A stretch of DNA of 64,000 nt from UBA6059 sp965227155. GTDB taxonomy: Bacteria > Bacteroidota > Bacteroidia > Cytophagales > Cyclobacteriaceae. The notes beneath the pieces were generated by a model. That model ran no database searches and had not been told where the DNA came from. It worked only from the letters and a program-made list of their open reading frames with translations. This document shows, piece after piece, positions 53,524 to 62,004 of the stretch. A program made the position numbers and the translations under genes. The stretch covers positions 5,049,376-5,113,375 of the forward strand of contig OZ245731.1 of assembly GCA_965227155.1 (NCBI GenBank), written 5' to 3'. Positions within the stretch are counted from its first letter, which is position 1, and each line of letters starts with the position of its first letter.

Positions 53524-53781
53524 ATGAATTTCTTAAGATTTATCGGCGGTTTATTATTAGGTGCTACTGTTGGAGTAGTTGCAGGATTATTGGTGGCACC
53601 CAGAAGTGGTAAACGCACACAAAAAAAATGGTTAAAAGACTCTGAAAGATTTAAAAAGGGTCTGGAAAAAGATCTTGACAAAAGAATAGTGAACGTCAAG
53701 AAAGAAATTAATACCAAACTGGATGATTATTCTAAAACAGGAGAAAATCTGGTAAATAACCTTAAAGAATCAATAAACTAG
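53524..53781 (+). CDS. YtxH domain protein
   Basis: 85 residues. An N-terminal glycine-rich membrane helix (RFIGGLLLGATVGVVAGLLV) followed by APRSGKRTQKKWLKDSERF, the YtxH pattern, and a charged coiled-coil tail. YtxH proteins are common stress-induced small membrane proteins of unknown mechanism. It sits 47 bases after dps and 13 before the ArsC-like gene. Confidence 0.88.
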   Translation: MNFLRFIGGLLLGATVGVVAGLLVAPRSGKRTQKKWLKDSERFKKGLEKDLDKRIVNVKKEINTKLDDYSKTGENLVNNLKESIN

Positions 53782-53794
53782 GAAGGAGTAGAAG

Positions 53795-54211
53795 ATGAAT
53801 GTGAAGGAGAATGAGTTGTTGTTTATATATGATTCAAGAAATATAACAGACAAACGTGCTTTGGCTTATGCACATACATTAAATAAGCTAAATATCAGAG
53901 AATTGGATTTATCGAAAGAGCATCTTACTGAGAGGCAATTAGTAACTATATCGGATATTCTCGATGAGGAAATTATTGATATGGTTGATCATTCAAAAGA
54001 CCTCTCTGAGGACAAGCCAAACTATAGAAATTTCTCAGATGAAGAATTATTAAAGATGTTGGCCCATGATCCCCGGCATATCCAAACACCGATTGCCATA
54101 GTTGGCGATATTGGAGATAAGCTGCTGAGTGAGTTTGAACTTATCAGAAAAGGATTGACTACTGAGGGGGCAAAATTGGGAAATTTCAATAAAGAAAACA
54201 GTTATTCTTAG
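53795..54211 (+). CDS. ArsC/Spx-fold protein lacking cysteines
   Basis: 138 residues with the ArsC-like thioredoxin-fold layout: LLFIYDSRNITDKRALAYAH, a central helical insert (EELLKMLAHDPRHIQTPIAI) that matches the family's L-x3-P-x-L-I-x-R-P-I region, and a short tail. There is no Cys anywhere, so neither arsenate reduction nor Spx-type redox sensing is possible by the usual route. A GGAAGGAG ribosome site precedes the ATG. A weak terminator follows. Function unknown; the position suggests a stress role. Confidence 0.75.
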   Translation: MNVKENELLFIYDSRNITDKRALAYAHTLNKLNIRELDLSKEHLTERQLVTISDILDEEIIDMVDHSKDLSEDKPNYRNFSDEELLKMLAHDPRHIQTPIAIVGDIGDKLLSEFELIRKGLTTEGAKLGNFNKENSYS

Positions 54212-54217
54212 ATCTGG

Positions 54218-54241
54218 GCCGGTCTTCACCGGCTCATTTTT
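54218..54241 (+). terminator. Weak intrinsic terminator after the ArsC-like gene
   Basis: A 6-bp GC-rich stem (GCCGGT / ACCGGC) with a 4-base loop, followed by TCATTTTTT. The T run is offset by three bases, so it may only attenuate transcription into the BON gene. Confidence 0.5.
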
Positions 54242-54263
54242 TACCCAAAAGAAAGGAGCAATT

Positions 54264-55754
54264 ATGATTACGTATAGTAATAAACTAGTAACAATTTTTA
54301 CAAGTATGGCTATTCTAATAACCACACCTGTATTTTCACAAGAGTTATCAGACTCTGAAATTACCTCCACCATCGAGAGAGAATTTAGAATGTCTCCCTT
54401 TGATGCAAATAAAGTGGATGTGAAAACCAATGATGGTATTGCCATGCTTAATGGTAGTACAGACAATATTTTAGCAAGAGAAAAACTGGTGAAAATCACC
54501 AAATCCGTAAGAGGAGTGGAAGGCGTGATTGATAGAATCGATGTAAATGCACCCCTTATCGCAGATAGAATATTGAAAGATGATTTGAACGATGCTCTGT
54601 TGCAGGACCCTGCTACGGAGAACTTTGAAATAGATTTAATTGTAAACGCGGGGAATATTACACTCAATGGTAATGTGGATTCTTGGCAGGAGAAATTTAT
54701 GGCAGAAGATGTTGTTAAAAGTATCCGCGGTGTAAAATCCGTTGAGAATAATCTCAAATTTCAATTCAGCACATCCAGACCTGATATCGAAATTGAGAAT
54801 GAAGTGAGAAAAGCCATCTCAGCTGATATAATGATTGATGATGGAAAGCTTGATGTCAAAGTAGATGATGCAGAAGTTACGCTGGAAGGCGTAGTTGGTA
54901 GTGCTATTGAAAAAGACCGTGCTTTAAAGCACGCATGGGTAGCCAATGTAAAATCCGTTGATGTCGAAGAATTAAAAGTATCTGACTATTTCAGAGAGAG
55001 AAGTTTGATCGGTGAAAAATATAAAGCCGCTCCAGACAGTGAGATAGAAGCCAACATCAATCACGCATTACTTTATGACCCAAGGGTAGAATCCCACAAA
55101 GTAGATGTAGATGTGATCAATGGTGTAGCCTATTTAAGAGGTAATGTAAACGATTACCGCACTAAAAAAGCAAGTGCTGAAAACACCAGAAACATTGTAG
55201 GAGTAAAATCGGTAGAGAATTACTTGAAAGTAAGGCCTTTAGAGACACCCACAGACCCTGAAATTCGAAAAAAGGTCAAAACAAAACTCAAAAAAGACCC
55301 TTTCGTGGAGCGTTTTGATATACTGGTAAGCTCATACAATGGCACGGTCTACTTAAACGGTATGGTGGATAACAATTATGAAAAAATTAGAGCCGCTGAA
55401 GTAGCTGAAAATGTATCAGGTGTAGTTGATATAGAAAACAATATCAGATTGGATATTGATCTGGGCTCTTCATTGATCAATAAATATTATGACAATGAAA
55501 ACTATGATTTTTATGGTGTCGAGCAGCGATACTCCGGCCTGGATGACTATACCATCCAAAGAAACATTGGAGAAGAATTCTGGTGGTCACCCTTTGTAGA
55601 TAAAAATGAAGTAGAAGTAGATGTTGAAAACGGCAAAGCTGTGCTCAACGGTGAAGTTGATACCTACAATGAAAAACGATATGCAGTAATTAATGCCTAT
55701 GAAGGTGGTGCTGAAGCTGTAGAGGACAATCTTGAGGTTGTCGATAACCAATAG
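54264..55754 (+). CDS. Exported protein with six BON domains
   Basis: 496 residues. A signal peptide (KLVTIFTSMAILITTPVFSQ) precedes six BON domains starting near residues 30, 101, 172, 258, 330 and 426. Each has the pattern of an acidic helix, a V-x-V-x-x-G-x-x-x-L-x-G strand-turn and an A-x-x-V-x-G-V-x-x-V-x-N end (for example KSIRGVKSVENNL). A spacer of about 35 residues precedes the last one. OsmY, the model BON protein, has two and sits in the periplasm. An AAAGGAG ribosome site precedes the ATG. Probably binds envelope lipid surfaces under osmotic stress. A terminator follows. Confidence 0.88.
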   Translation: MITYSNKLVTIFTSMAILITTPVFSQELSDSEITSTIEREFRMSPFDANKVDVKTNDGIAMLNGSTDNILAREKLVKITKSVRGVEGVIDRIDVNAPLIADRILKDDLNDALLQDPATENFEIDLIVNAGNITLNGNVDSWQEKFMAEDVVKSIRGVKSVENNLKFQFSTSRPDIEIENEVRKAISADIMIDDGKLDVKVDDAEVTLEGVVGSAIEKDRALKHAWVANVKSVDVEELKVSDYFRERSLIGEKYKAAPDSEIEANINHALLYDPRVESHKVDVDVINGVAYLRGNVNDYRTKKASAENTRNIVGVKSVENYLKVRPLETPTDPEIRKKVKTKLKKDPFVERFDILVSSYNGTVYLNGMVDNNYEKIRAAEVAENVSGVVDIENNIRLDIDLGSSLINKYYDNENYDFYGVEQRYSGLDDYTIQRNIGEEFWWSPFVDKNEVEVDVENGKAVLNGEVDTYNEKRYAVINAYEGGAEAVEDNLEVVDNQ

Positions 55755-55793
55755 TGCTACAGCTCATATAGATTAACCAGCTAAGGCTGGCTG

Positions 55794-55820
55794 AAACCCT
55801 GGTTTTAACCGGGGTTTTTT
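55794..55820 (+). terminator. Intrinsic terminator of the BON gene
   Basis: Stem AACCCTGGTT / AACCGGGGTT (10 pairs, one G-T) with a 2-base loop (probably opening to 4), ending in a TTTTTT run at 55815-55820. Confidence 0.75.
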
Positions 55821-55837
55821 ATTGCCTGTTAGTTAAA

Positions 55838-56518
55838 TCAGAATGATGCCCCAATAGAAATTTCCCAACCCTCAAGACCTATAAAGCTGTCCTCATATTG
55901 AACATCACGGGTTAGTAATACCCCATTCCCCGTACCACTATAGCTTCCTTCCAATGGGAAATCTGACCTACCCTTCAGGTACTGCAAACCAAAGGTGATG
56001 GTGACATCCTCGGAGTAGGCATAATCGAGATCAACGCCGGCTATCCACCCGGCACCAAGATTATTTTCAAAGTCAAAATCAGCATTTGCCACCGCCCAGT
56101 TTTCAAAAGCTGCGATACCCCTGTCTATTGGACCGTAATTTAATGTAGGCTTGATATGAGCCAAACCAAAACCTCCTCCCTTTAGCCAAATACCAAATCT
56201 ACCCATGCCGGCACCTACTGTCAGTTGCAAAGGCAAAAGGATAGCTGCATGTGGACCTATAGCTGGTTTTTTAGTTTCAAAAGGCAAATTACGAATTGGC
56301 AGCCCTGACATCAGATACAGCGAAGCTCCCGTTTCTATGCCCATATAACGGTTGAACCCAAAACCAATACCCCGAATAGAAAATGGGCTGACAGGCGCTG
56401 ATATGGAGCCATCAGTAGGTATCAGATAAGAGAAACTTACCCCCTGGGCCATTCCCTTAGAAAGTGTAATCAATTCTAAAGCGCATAACCATATGAGCCA
56501 CTTAAAACTTTTTGGCAT
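55838..56518 (-). CDS. Probable small outer-membrane beta-barrel protein
   Basis: Start chosen at the ATG at 56518 (MPKSFKWLIWLCALELITLS) over a TTG two codons earlier, giving 226 residues. A signal peptide ends near KGMAQ. The mature part is rich in Gly and aromatic residues with alternating strands (FSIRGIGFGFNRYMGIETGA, FGIWLKGGGFGLAHI, WIAGVDLDYAYSEDVTITFG) and ends in Phe (ISIGASF), as outer-membrane barrels do. Family not recognised. 26 bases after the nucleoside transporter gene, so co-transcription is likely. Confidence 0.7.
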   Translation of the reverse strand: MPKSFKWLIWLCALELITLSKGMAQGVSFSYLIPTDGSISAPVSPFSIRGIGFGFNRYMGIETGASLYLMSGLPIRNLPFETKKPAIGPHAAILLPLQLTVGAGMGRFGIWLKGGGFGLAHIKPTLNYGPIDRGIAAFENWAVANADFDFENNLGAGWIAGVDLDYAYSEDVTITFGLQYLKGRSDFPLEGSYSGTGNGVLLTRDVQYEDSFIGLEGWEISIGASF

Positions 56519-56544
56519 AATCAAATAACGGCTAGAAGTACAAG

Positions 56545-57831
56545 TTATTGGTTGATGGCACCGGCTATTGTAGCTGTCATCATCGTAGCGATAGTAGCCG
56601 CCAGCAATGCCTTAAATCCCAGCTTGGAGAGGTTACCCTGCTGATTGGGTGCCATACCACCGATACCACCTATTTGTATGGCAATGGAAGCAAAATTGGC
56701 AAATCCACACAACGCATAAGTGCTGATCAGCACCGCCTTTTCACTTAGCACACCGGTACTTTTAAACTCAGCCAGCCCCAGGTAGGCTACAAATTCATTG
56801 ACTACTACTTTTTGCCCCAATAGGCTACCTACCTGCAATGACTCGGCCCAGTCTACACCCATCACAAAAGCAAATACCCTGAATATCTGCCCAAGGATGT
56901 ATTCCAGGGAAAATCCGGAAAACTGTCCATTGGTGCTTGAGATTACCAACTCATTGAGCCCTACTACCTCTCCTATGGAGGTCAGCACATAATTTAAGGC
57001 AGCAATCAAAGCAATGAAGGCTAATAGCATGCCACCTATGTTTAGCGCGAGTTTCAAGCCATCAGCCGCACCCCTTGATAAGGCATCTACCAGATTAACC
57101 CCCAGTGAATCTGAGCTTACATGAAGTTCTTTGTTGATGGCAGCAGTATTGGTTTCCGGAATGAGAATTTTCGACATCACAATGGCCGCAGGGGCATTCA
57201 TGATAGAGGCGCTTAATAGGTAAGCTGCAAACTTTGCCTTTTCTGTGGGGTCATCGCCACCCAAAAAGGCCACATAGCCAGCAAGCACACCACCCGCAAT
57301 GGTAGCCATACCACCGGTCATCAGACACATCAATTCAGACTTGGTCATCTTTGGCACAAACGGGCGTACCAATAGTGGCGCTTCCGTTTGCCCGAGGAAA
57401 ATATTACCGGCTACAGACAAAGCCTCTGCACCTGATAGCCGCATGGTGCGTGCCATCACCCAGGCAATACTTTTCACAATGATTTGTAAAACTCCCAGGT
57501 AGTATAAGCCAGCCGTTACCGTAGAGAAGAAAATCACCGTCGGCAACACCTGAAAGGCAAAAATGAACCCAAACTTACTGGTGTCTACAAAATCGCCGAA
57601 CAGGAATTTAGATCCTTCATTGGCAAAGCTCAGCAGGATAACAAACTTTTCACTGATCCAGGAAAACCCCGCTGCTACCAGGTCTACTTTGGTGATCAAC
57701 AGGCCAAATACAATCTGAAGAAAGATACCGATACCTACCAGTCGCCAGTCTATCGCCTTTTTATTTTGGCTAAAAGCAAAAGCCACCATAATTAAAAAAA
57801 ACAAACCGGCCAGGCCTCTTAGATATTCCAT
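56545..57831 (-). CDS. Concentrative nucleoside transporter (NupC/CNT family)
   Basis: 428 residues of inner-membrane CNT transporter: QKVVVNEFVAYLGLAEFKS and FANFASIAIQIGGIGGMAPN are the conserved CNT pore segments, with LPTVIFFSTVTAGLYYLGVL and NIFLGQTEAPLLVRPFVPKM (G-Q-x-E-A-P motif for nucleoside binding) upstream. Couples nucleoside uptake to Na+ or H+. I recall this gene next to etfBA and the bifunctional nuclease in other Bacteroidota; here about 1.7 kb lies between them. Confidence 0.93.
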   Translation of the reverse strand: MEYLRGLAGLFFLIMVAFAFSQNKKAIDWRLVGIGIFLQIVFGLLITKVDLVAAGFSWISEKFVILLSFANEGSKFLFGDFVDTSKFGFIFAFQVLPTVIFFSTVTAGLYYLGVLQIIVKSIAWVMARTMRLSGAEALSVAGNIFLGQTEAPLLVRPFVPKMTKSELMCLMTGGMATIAGGVLAGYVAFLGGDDPTEKAKFAAYLLSASIMNAPAAIVMSKILIPETNTAAINKELHVSSDSLGVNLVDALSRGAADGLKLALNIGGMLLAFIALIAALNYVLTSIGEVVGLNELVISSTNGQFSGFSLEYILGQIFRVFAFVMGVDWAESLQVGSLLGQKVVVNEFVAYLGLAEFKSTGVLSEKAVLISTYALCGFANFASIAIQIGGIGGMAPNQQGNLSKLGFKALLAATIATMMTATIAGAINQ

Positions 57832-58439
57832 CAGATAGGTGAGTTGAAATCAAAACGGCGACTAAATTAGGTAAGTCACTTTCAAAAAAGAAACCTGCCA
57901 CTGCTTTATATACATCGATCTACTTATACCTTTTCTTCATGCCAGAAATCCACTAAACCAAAAACGGTTGTATTAAAAACAAGATCTGAGTTGCGGGAAT
58001 GAGCCTCTACTGTTTCAATTTTAAATAGTGTAAGAATATAGCTCTGTGATAATTTTCATTAGCCGTTGCATACAGTGATTGTCCACTACTCCCTCAATGT
58101 CCCAAAAGCCGAAATCCAATTGAAATTATATGTTTTGAGTAATATTGAAAAGCAGTTAGAATAGTAAGGCTATAGCCAATGAGACCCAGAATGACATTGA
58201 ATAATTACGTGTTATATTCCATTATGCCAATCACACCAAACTCTTATTCGGACATTTTAACCTTTCTTACAAGTTCATCGGATATGGTGTTATTCGTTTC
58301 CGATCAATTTTGAGGTATCTACTTATCGCACTTTCAGATCATCCCGGAAATAATAATTGTCTTACTGAATCATCATTTATCGAAAGAGCTACAAGAAATT
58401 GGATTGAACTTATTCACAAAAAATACAGTATCTTGAGGT
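57832..58439. other. Gene-free 608-base region before the toxin-antitoxin pair
   Basis: No defensible gene. Short frames, such as 58224-58313 (29 codons) and a run of about 38 codons without a start up to 58433, look slightly protein-like and may be remnants of a decayed gene. I saw no repeat, terminator or RNA gene. Upstream of a TA pair this suggests accessory or decayed sequence. Confidence 0.4.
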
Positions 58440-58673
58440 ATGGTGACAGAAAATCATAGAGATAGACTAATCGAAAAAATCAAATCAATTGATGATAGAA
58501 ACATTATCGATGAGATTTATAGGCTTCTTAAAGTTGATTTTGATGACACGATTTATCAAAGTAATGAAGAACAAAAAGCGCGAATAGCTAATGGAATACA
58601 GCAGGTTGAAAACGGTGATGTGATTGAATCTGAACAAGTTTTCAAAAAAATGCGCAAATGGCTAAAAGAATAA
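58440..58673 (+). CDS. Type II antitoxin (RelB/ParD-like)
   Basis: 77 residues, acidic: NHRDRLIEKIKSIDDRNIID then EIYRLLKVDFDDTIYQSNEE and QKARIANGIQQVENGDVIES. The C-terminal half (GIQQVENGDVIESEQVFKKM) resembles the toxin-wrapping tails of addiction-module antitoxins in Bacteroidota. No clear DNA-binding ribbon is visible, but the N-terminal helices could serve. It overlaps the toxin gene by 16 bases, the usual antitoxin-first order. Confidence 0.82.
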   Translation: MVTENHRDRLIEKIKSIDDRNIIDEIYRLLKVDFDDTIYQSNEEQKARIANGIQQVENGDVIESEQVFKKMRKWLKE

Positions 58674-58951
58674 AATGGACAATTCAAGCCGAACAAGAGC
58701 TTGCTGACATTTTAGATTATTGGGTAAAAAGAAATAAATCAAACACCTTTAGCCTTAAATTAATTGACCTTTTTGAAGAAGCAACAAAACTAATTTCGAC
58801 ATTTCCAGATATTGGCCAACAAACTGATGTTGAAAATATCCGCCAAAAACTAGTTCGAGATTATTTAATCTTCTATCGTATAGACGGAGAAATAATACAT
58901 ATCTTGAGTATTTGGGATCCAAGACAAGATCCTGGCAAATTGAGGCTCTGA
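58658..58951 (+). CDS. Type II toxin (RelE/ParE family)
   Basis: 97 residues, basic. Seen: KRIKWTIQAEQELADILDYW, a RelE/ParE N-terminal strand-helix, FPDIGQQTDVENIRQKLVRD and YLIFYRIDGEIIHILSIWDP, the core beta sheet of the fold, ending RQDPGKLRL. Whether it blocks the ribosome (RelE-like) or gyrase (ParE-like) cannot be told. Paired with the antitoxin just upstream. Confidence 0.88.
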   Translation: MAKRIKWTIQAEQELADILDYWVKRNKSNTFSLKLIDLFEEATKLISTFPDIGQQTDVENIRQKLVRDYLIFYRIDGEIIHILSIWDPRQDPGKLRL

Positions 58952-59096
58952 TGAATGCACAAGTCATTCTTCTACAATCGAATACTCATTAGGTAATTTA
59001 ATTGGGTTATGGAATTAGACAATTAGTCTCCAGCAAAATTAACCCTCTGCTTGGTTCCCTTTCGGATTATACACTAATCGTTACCTTTATACTATT

Positions 59097-59531
59097 ATGG
59101 AATCCACCAATGATACCATTGTAGTAGAAACAATCACAAAGGTGTCTGTGCAATCGGTGTGGCGTGCGCTTACCGATGTAGAACACCTAAGACAATGGAT
59201 GTTTGAAGAAATCAATGCTTTTGAACCCAAAATCGGCTTTGAAACCAGCTTTTCTGTCAGCTCAGGAACTAACTTCTTTTTGCATCAGTGGCGGGTTATT
59301 GATGTGATGCCTCCTAAAAAGCTGGCTATACACTGGACTTATGGTGGCTATGCAGGTGACTCTACCGTAATTTTTGAAGTGTTCGATGAAAATGGCTCTA
59401 CCAGAATTCGATTGATTCATCAAGGGGTTGACAGCTTTCCTCAGGATGTCGAGGAGTTCAAACTTCAATCGATTATCGAAGGATGGACAATGCTGATCCG
59501 CAAAAACCTAATTAACCACCTGACACCATAA
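59097..59531 (+). CDS. SRPBCC/AHSA1 family protein
   Basis: 144 residues with the START-like fold used for binding hydrophobic ligands: VETITKVSVQSVWRALTDVE, HLRQWMFEEINAFEPKIGFE, then WRVIDVMPPKKLAIHWTYGG and the long C-terminal helix SIIEGWTMLIRKNLINHL. These are the AHSA1-type blocks. No partner gene suggests a ligand. A strong bidirectional terminator follows directly. Confidence 0.88.
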   Translation: MESTNDTIVVETITKVSVQSVWRALTDVEHLRQWMFEEINAFEPKIGFETSFSVSSGTNFFLHQWRVIDVMPPKKLAIHWTYGGYAGDSTVIFEVFDENGSTRIRLIHQGVDSFPQDVEEFKLQSIIEGWTMLIRKNLINHLTP

Positions 59532-59532
59532 A

Positions 59533-59564
59533 AAAAGGCGTTGAGTCAGTACCCAACGCCTTTT
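59533..59564. terminator. Bidirectional intrinsic terminator
   Basis: An 11-bp perfect stem (AAAAGGCGTTG / CAACGCCTTTT) with a 10-base loop. T runs are on both sides (TTTT on plus, seven Ts on minus). It sits between the convergent SRPBCC and bifunctional-nuclease genes. Confidence 0.85.
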
Positions 59565-59583
59565 ATGTATCATCTACCGGAAA

Positions 59584-60180
59584 CTAGTTACGCTTGTTGA
59601 TTTCATCTCTGATTTTGGCAGCCAGCTCATAATCCTCACCTTTCAAAGCCTTGTCGAGCAAATCCTTAAGCTTATCAGTGCTCAGGTCCCCAAGCTTCTC
59701 CTTGCCAGATTTCTTTGAAGGACTCTTTTTCTCTGTTTTTTCAAGGTTTTCCAGCTGCTCTTCATATTCATCAGACAACACAATCCCTGCCTCTGATAAA
59801 ATAGGCTCATGGGTGTAAATATCTACACCAAACCTTAGGCCTATGGCAATGGCGTCAGATGGTCTGGCATCAATATCCATTTGCTTACCATCACGCTCAC
59901 ATACGATTTTCGCAAAAAACACGCCCTCACGCAGATCAGAAATGATGATTTCCCTGATATTAAAATCAAAAGCCTGGGCAAACGACTTAAACAAATCATG
60001 TGTCATGGGCCTGTTGGGCACGATTTTCTCAATCTCTATAGCAATGGCCTGTGCCTCAAACATTCCTATGATGATCGGCAGTCTTCGATTACCAGTCTTT
60101 TCCCCTAATACAAGCGCAAAAGAACCCGATTGAGATTGGCTGGACGAAAGTCCTAATATTTCCAGTTGTATTTTATCCAC
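59584..60180 (-). CDS. Bifunctional nuclease (DUF151) with C-terminal UVR motif
   Basis: 198 residues. Residues about 1-135 are the DUF151 domain: LVLGEKTGNRRLPIIIGMFE, AQAIAIEIEKIVPNRPMTHD and ARPSDAIAIGLRFGVDIY. Residues about 160-198 are a UvrB/UvrC-type motif (LKDLLDKALKGEDYELAAKI). Plant and thermophile members have shown DNase and RNase activity; the UVR motif suggests a protein contact. The start is GTG at 60180, 9 bases after the etfA stop, so it is in the etf operon. Confidence 0.88.
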   Translation of the reverse strand: MDKIQLEILGLSSSQSQSGSFALVLGEKTGNRRLPIIIGMFEAQAIAIEIEKIVPNRPMTHDLFKSFAQAFDFNIREIIISDLREGVFFAKIVCERDGKQMDIDARPSDAIAIGLRFGVDIYTHEPILSEAGIVLSDEYEEQLENLEKTEKKSPSKKSGKEKLGDLSTDKLKDLLDKALKGEDYELAAKIRDEINKRN

Positions 60181-60189
60181 TACAGCTAT

Positions 60190-61146
60190 TTAGTTTGATG
60201 CCTTTATGGCATCATTCAATTTGGGTACTACTTCAAAAGCGTCTCCAACTATACCGTAATCGGCAGCTTTGAAAAACGGTGCTTCCGGATCTTTGTTGAT
60301 CACCACGATAGTTTTTGAAGAGTTTACGCCTGCAAGATGTTGAATAGCACCGGAAATTCCTACTGCCACGTACAATGAGGGGCTCACCTTTACGCCGGTT
60401 TGTCCTACGTGCTCATGGTGAGGGCGCCAGTCCATGTCAGATACCGGTTTGGAGCATCCGGTTGCGGCACCAAGTGTTTTAGCCAAATCCTCAATCATAC
60501 CCCAATTTTCAGGGCCTTTTAGGCCTCTTCCACCGGATACCACAATATCCGCTTCCGGTAGCAGCACCTCACCAGTGGCTTTGTCCTGATTGGTAATTTT
60601 TACAGCAAAATCTTTATCTTCCAGAGAAGGGCTGAAAACTTCTACTGTAGCAGAATCGCCTGATTCAGTCATCTCAACTGCATTTTTCTTAATGGCAATA
60701 ACCTTTTTGTCTGAAGTCAACTTCACATTAGCGAATGCTTTGCCTGTATAAATGCTCCTCTTTACGACGAAACCATTAGAAGTATCAGGTAGCTCCACCA
60801 CATTGGAAGCAAGACCTGCATTTAATTTTACTGAAACAATAGCAGCTACAGGATCTCCGAGGGAAGATTTCGCCAAAACAAGGGTATTGGCACCCTCTTT
60901 TTCCATGGCCTGTGCAATGGTGCTGGCATATGCCTGACTGATGCCAAGCTTAAGTTTATCGTCATTGACATGCAAAACCTTTGAAGCGCCATATTTTCCA
61001 ATGGCTTCCAATTGGTCATTGGCTACTTCTCCAAAAACTATGGCTGTAACATCACCGTCTGCCATGGCTTTCCCATAGCAAACAGCCTCAAGCGAGGATT
61101 TTTTGATTTCCCCGTCAGCGCTTTCTACAAATACTAGTACAGACAT
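60190..61146 (-). CDS. etfA: Electron transfer flavoprotein subunit alpha
   Basis: 318 residues. The N-terminal domain runs SVLVFVESADGEIKKSSLEA; the C-terminal FAD domain has VVSGGRGLKGPENWGMIEDL, GAATGCSKPVSDMDW, GQTGVKVSPSLYVAVGISGA and a terminal DYGIVGDAFEVVP. Binds FAD in a heterodimer with EtfB and passes electrons from acyl-CoA dehydrogenases to the quinone pool. 45 bases downstream of etfB, 9 upstream of the nuclease gene. Confidence 0.96.
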   Translation of the reverse strand: MSVLVFVESADGEIKKSSLEAVCYGKAMADGDVTAIVFGEVANDQLEAIGKYGASKVLHVNDDKLKLGISQAYASTIAQAMEKEGANTLVLAKSSLGDPVAAIVSVKLNAGLASNVVELPDTSNGFVVKRSIYTGKAFANVKLTSDKKVIAIKKNAVEMTESGDSATVEVFSPSLEDKDFAVKITNQDKATGEVLLPEADIVVSGGRGLKGPENWGMIEDLAKTLGAATGCSKPVSDMDWRPHHEHVGQTGVKVSPSLYVAVGISGAIQHLAGVNSSKTIVVINKDPEAPFFKAADYGIVGDAFEVVPKLNDAIKASN

Positions 61147-61191
61147 CTATGTAATATTTTTAGTTATCAATAAATAATTAAGGAGTATTGT

Positions 61192-61929
61192 TTAGAGAAC
61201 CTTAGCTTCGTTTTTCAGAAGTTTCACAAGTTCTCCCACATTGTCGGCATCAATCATTTTGACTTCACCTTTAGGTGCCGGCATCTGATATTTGTCCAGT
61301 TCTGTATTCCCAGCAACATCTACAGGGTCAACCACATTGAGCGGCTTGGTCCTTGCTGACATAATTCCCCGCATGTTAGGGATTTTCCATTCGGCTATTG
61401 GTTCCTGGCATCCGGCCACAAAGGGCAGATCCAATTCGATTGATTCCTTACCACCTTCAATCTCTCTTTGCATTTTCGCTTTTGTGCCTTCGATATCAAG
61501 CACCATTACCGGCGAAACTGCGGGTATTCCCAATATTTCCCCAACCATACTGTGTACCACACCGGAGTTGAAATCTATGGATTCCCTACCCATCATGATC
61601 AGGTCATAAGATCCTTCTTTAGCGTAATGGGCGATCTGGGAAGCCACAAAATAAGAATCTGTGGGCTCTGCATTTACCCTGATGGCATCATCAGCACCTA
61701 TGGCCAAAGCCTTTCTGATGGTAGGCTCTGTCTCTGCCTCTCCTACATTCAACACTGTGATAGAACCTCCGTGCTGCTCTTTCAATTCTACAGCTCTGGC
61801 TAGTGCATAATCATCATATGGGCCGATGATATATTGCACCCCTGTCTTGTCGAATTTAGTATTATCATCCGTGAATGCGATACGTGATGTCGTATCAGGA
61901 ACGTGTGTAATACAAACGAGTATTTTCAT
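61192..61929 (-). CDS. etfB: Electron transfer flavoprotein subunit beta
   Basis: 245 residues. Start MKILVCITHVPDTTSRIAFT; AMP-binding region DDYALARAVELKEQHGGSIT, GADDAIRVNAEP and LIMMGRESIDFNSGVVHSMV; end with GTKAKMQREIEGGKESIELD and PNMRGIMSARTKPLNVV, the subunit-interface signature. Partner of EtfA. First gene of the etfB-etfA-nuclease operon, divergent from the TPR gene. Confidence 0.96.
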   Translation of the reverse strand: MKILVCITHVPDTTSRIAFTDDNTKFDKTGVQYIIGPYDDYALARAVELKEQHGGSITVLNVGEAETEPTIRKALAIGADDAIRVNAEPTDSYFVASQIAHYAKEGSYDLIMMGRESIDFNSGVVHSMVGEILGIPAVSPVMVLDIEGTKAKMQREIEGGKESIELDLPFVAGCQEPIAEWKIPNMRGIMSARTKPLNVVDPVDVAGNTELDKYQMPAPKGEVKMIDADNVGELVKLLKNEAKVL

Positions 61930-61953
61930 CTATTTAACGTCTTTGGGTTTAAT

Positions 61954-61961
61954 TATTTTTG
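61954..61961 (+). promoter_or_regulatory. Possible Bacteroidota -7 element for the TPR gene
   Basis: TATTTTTG matches the Bacteroidota -7 consensus TAnnTTTG and lies 43 bases before the ATG at 62005. A TTTG at 61942 is too close to be the -33 element, and none sits at the right spacing, so this is tentative. Confidence 0.35.
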
Positions 61962-62004
61962 CTCGTGAAGTTAGTTAATAATGGAGTAAATCAAAACCAG
62001 CATT

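Noticed and set aside
54050..54757. A 235-codon minus-strand frame
   Set aside because: Antisense to the ArsC-like and BON genes, with Ser/Phe-rich shadow composition; the plus-strand genes have signal peptide, ribosome sites and recognisable domains.
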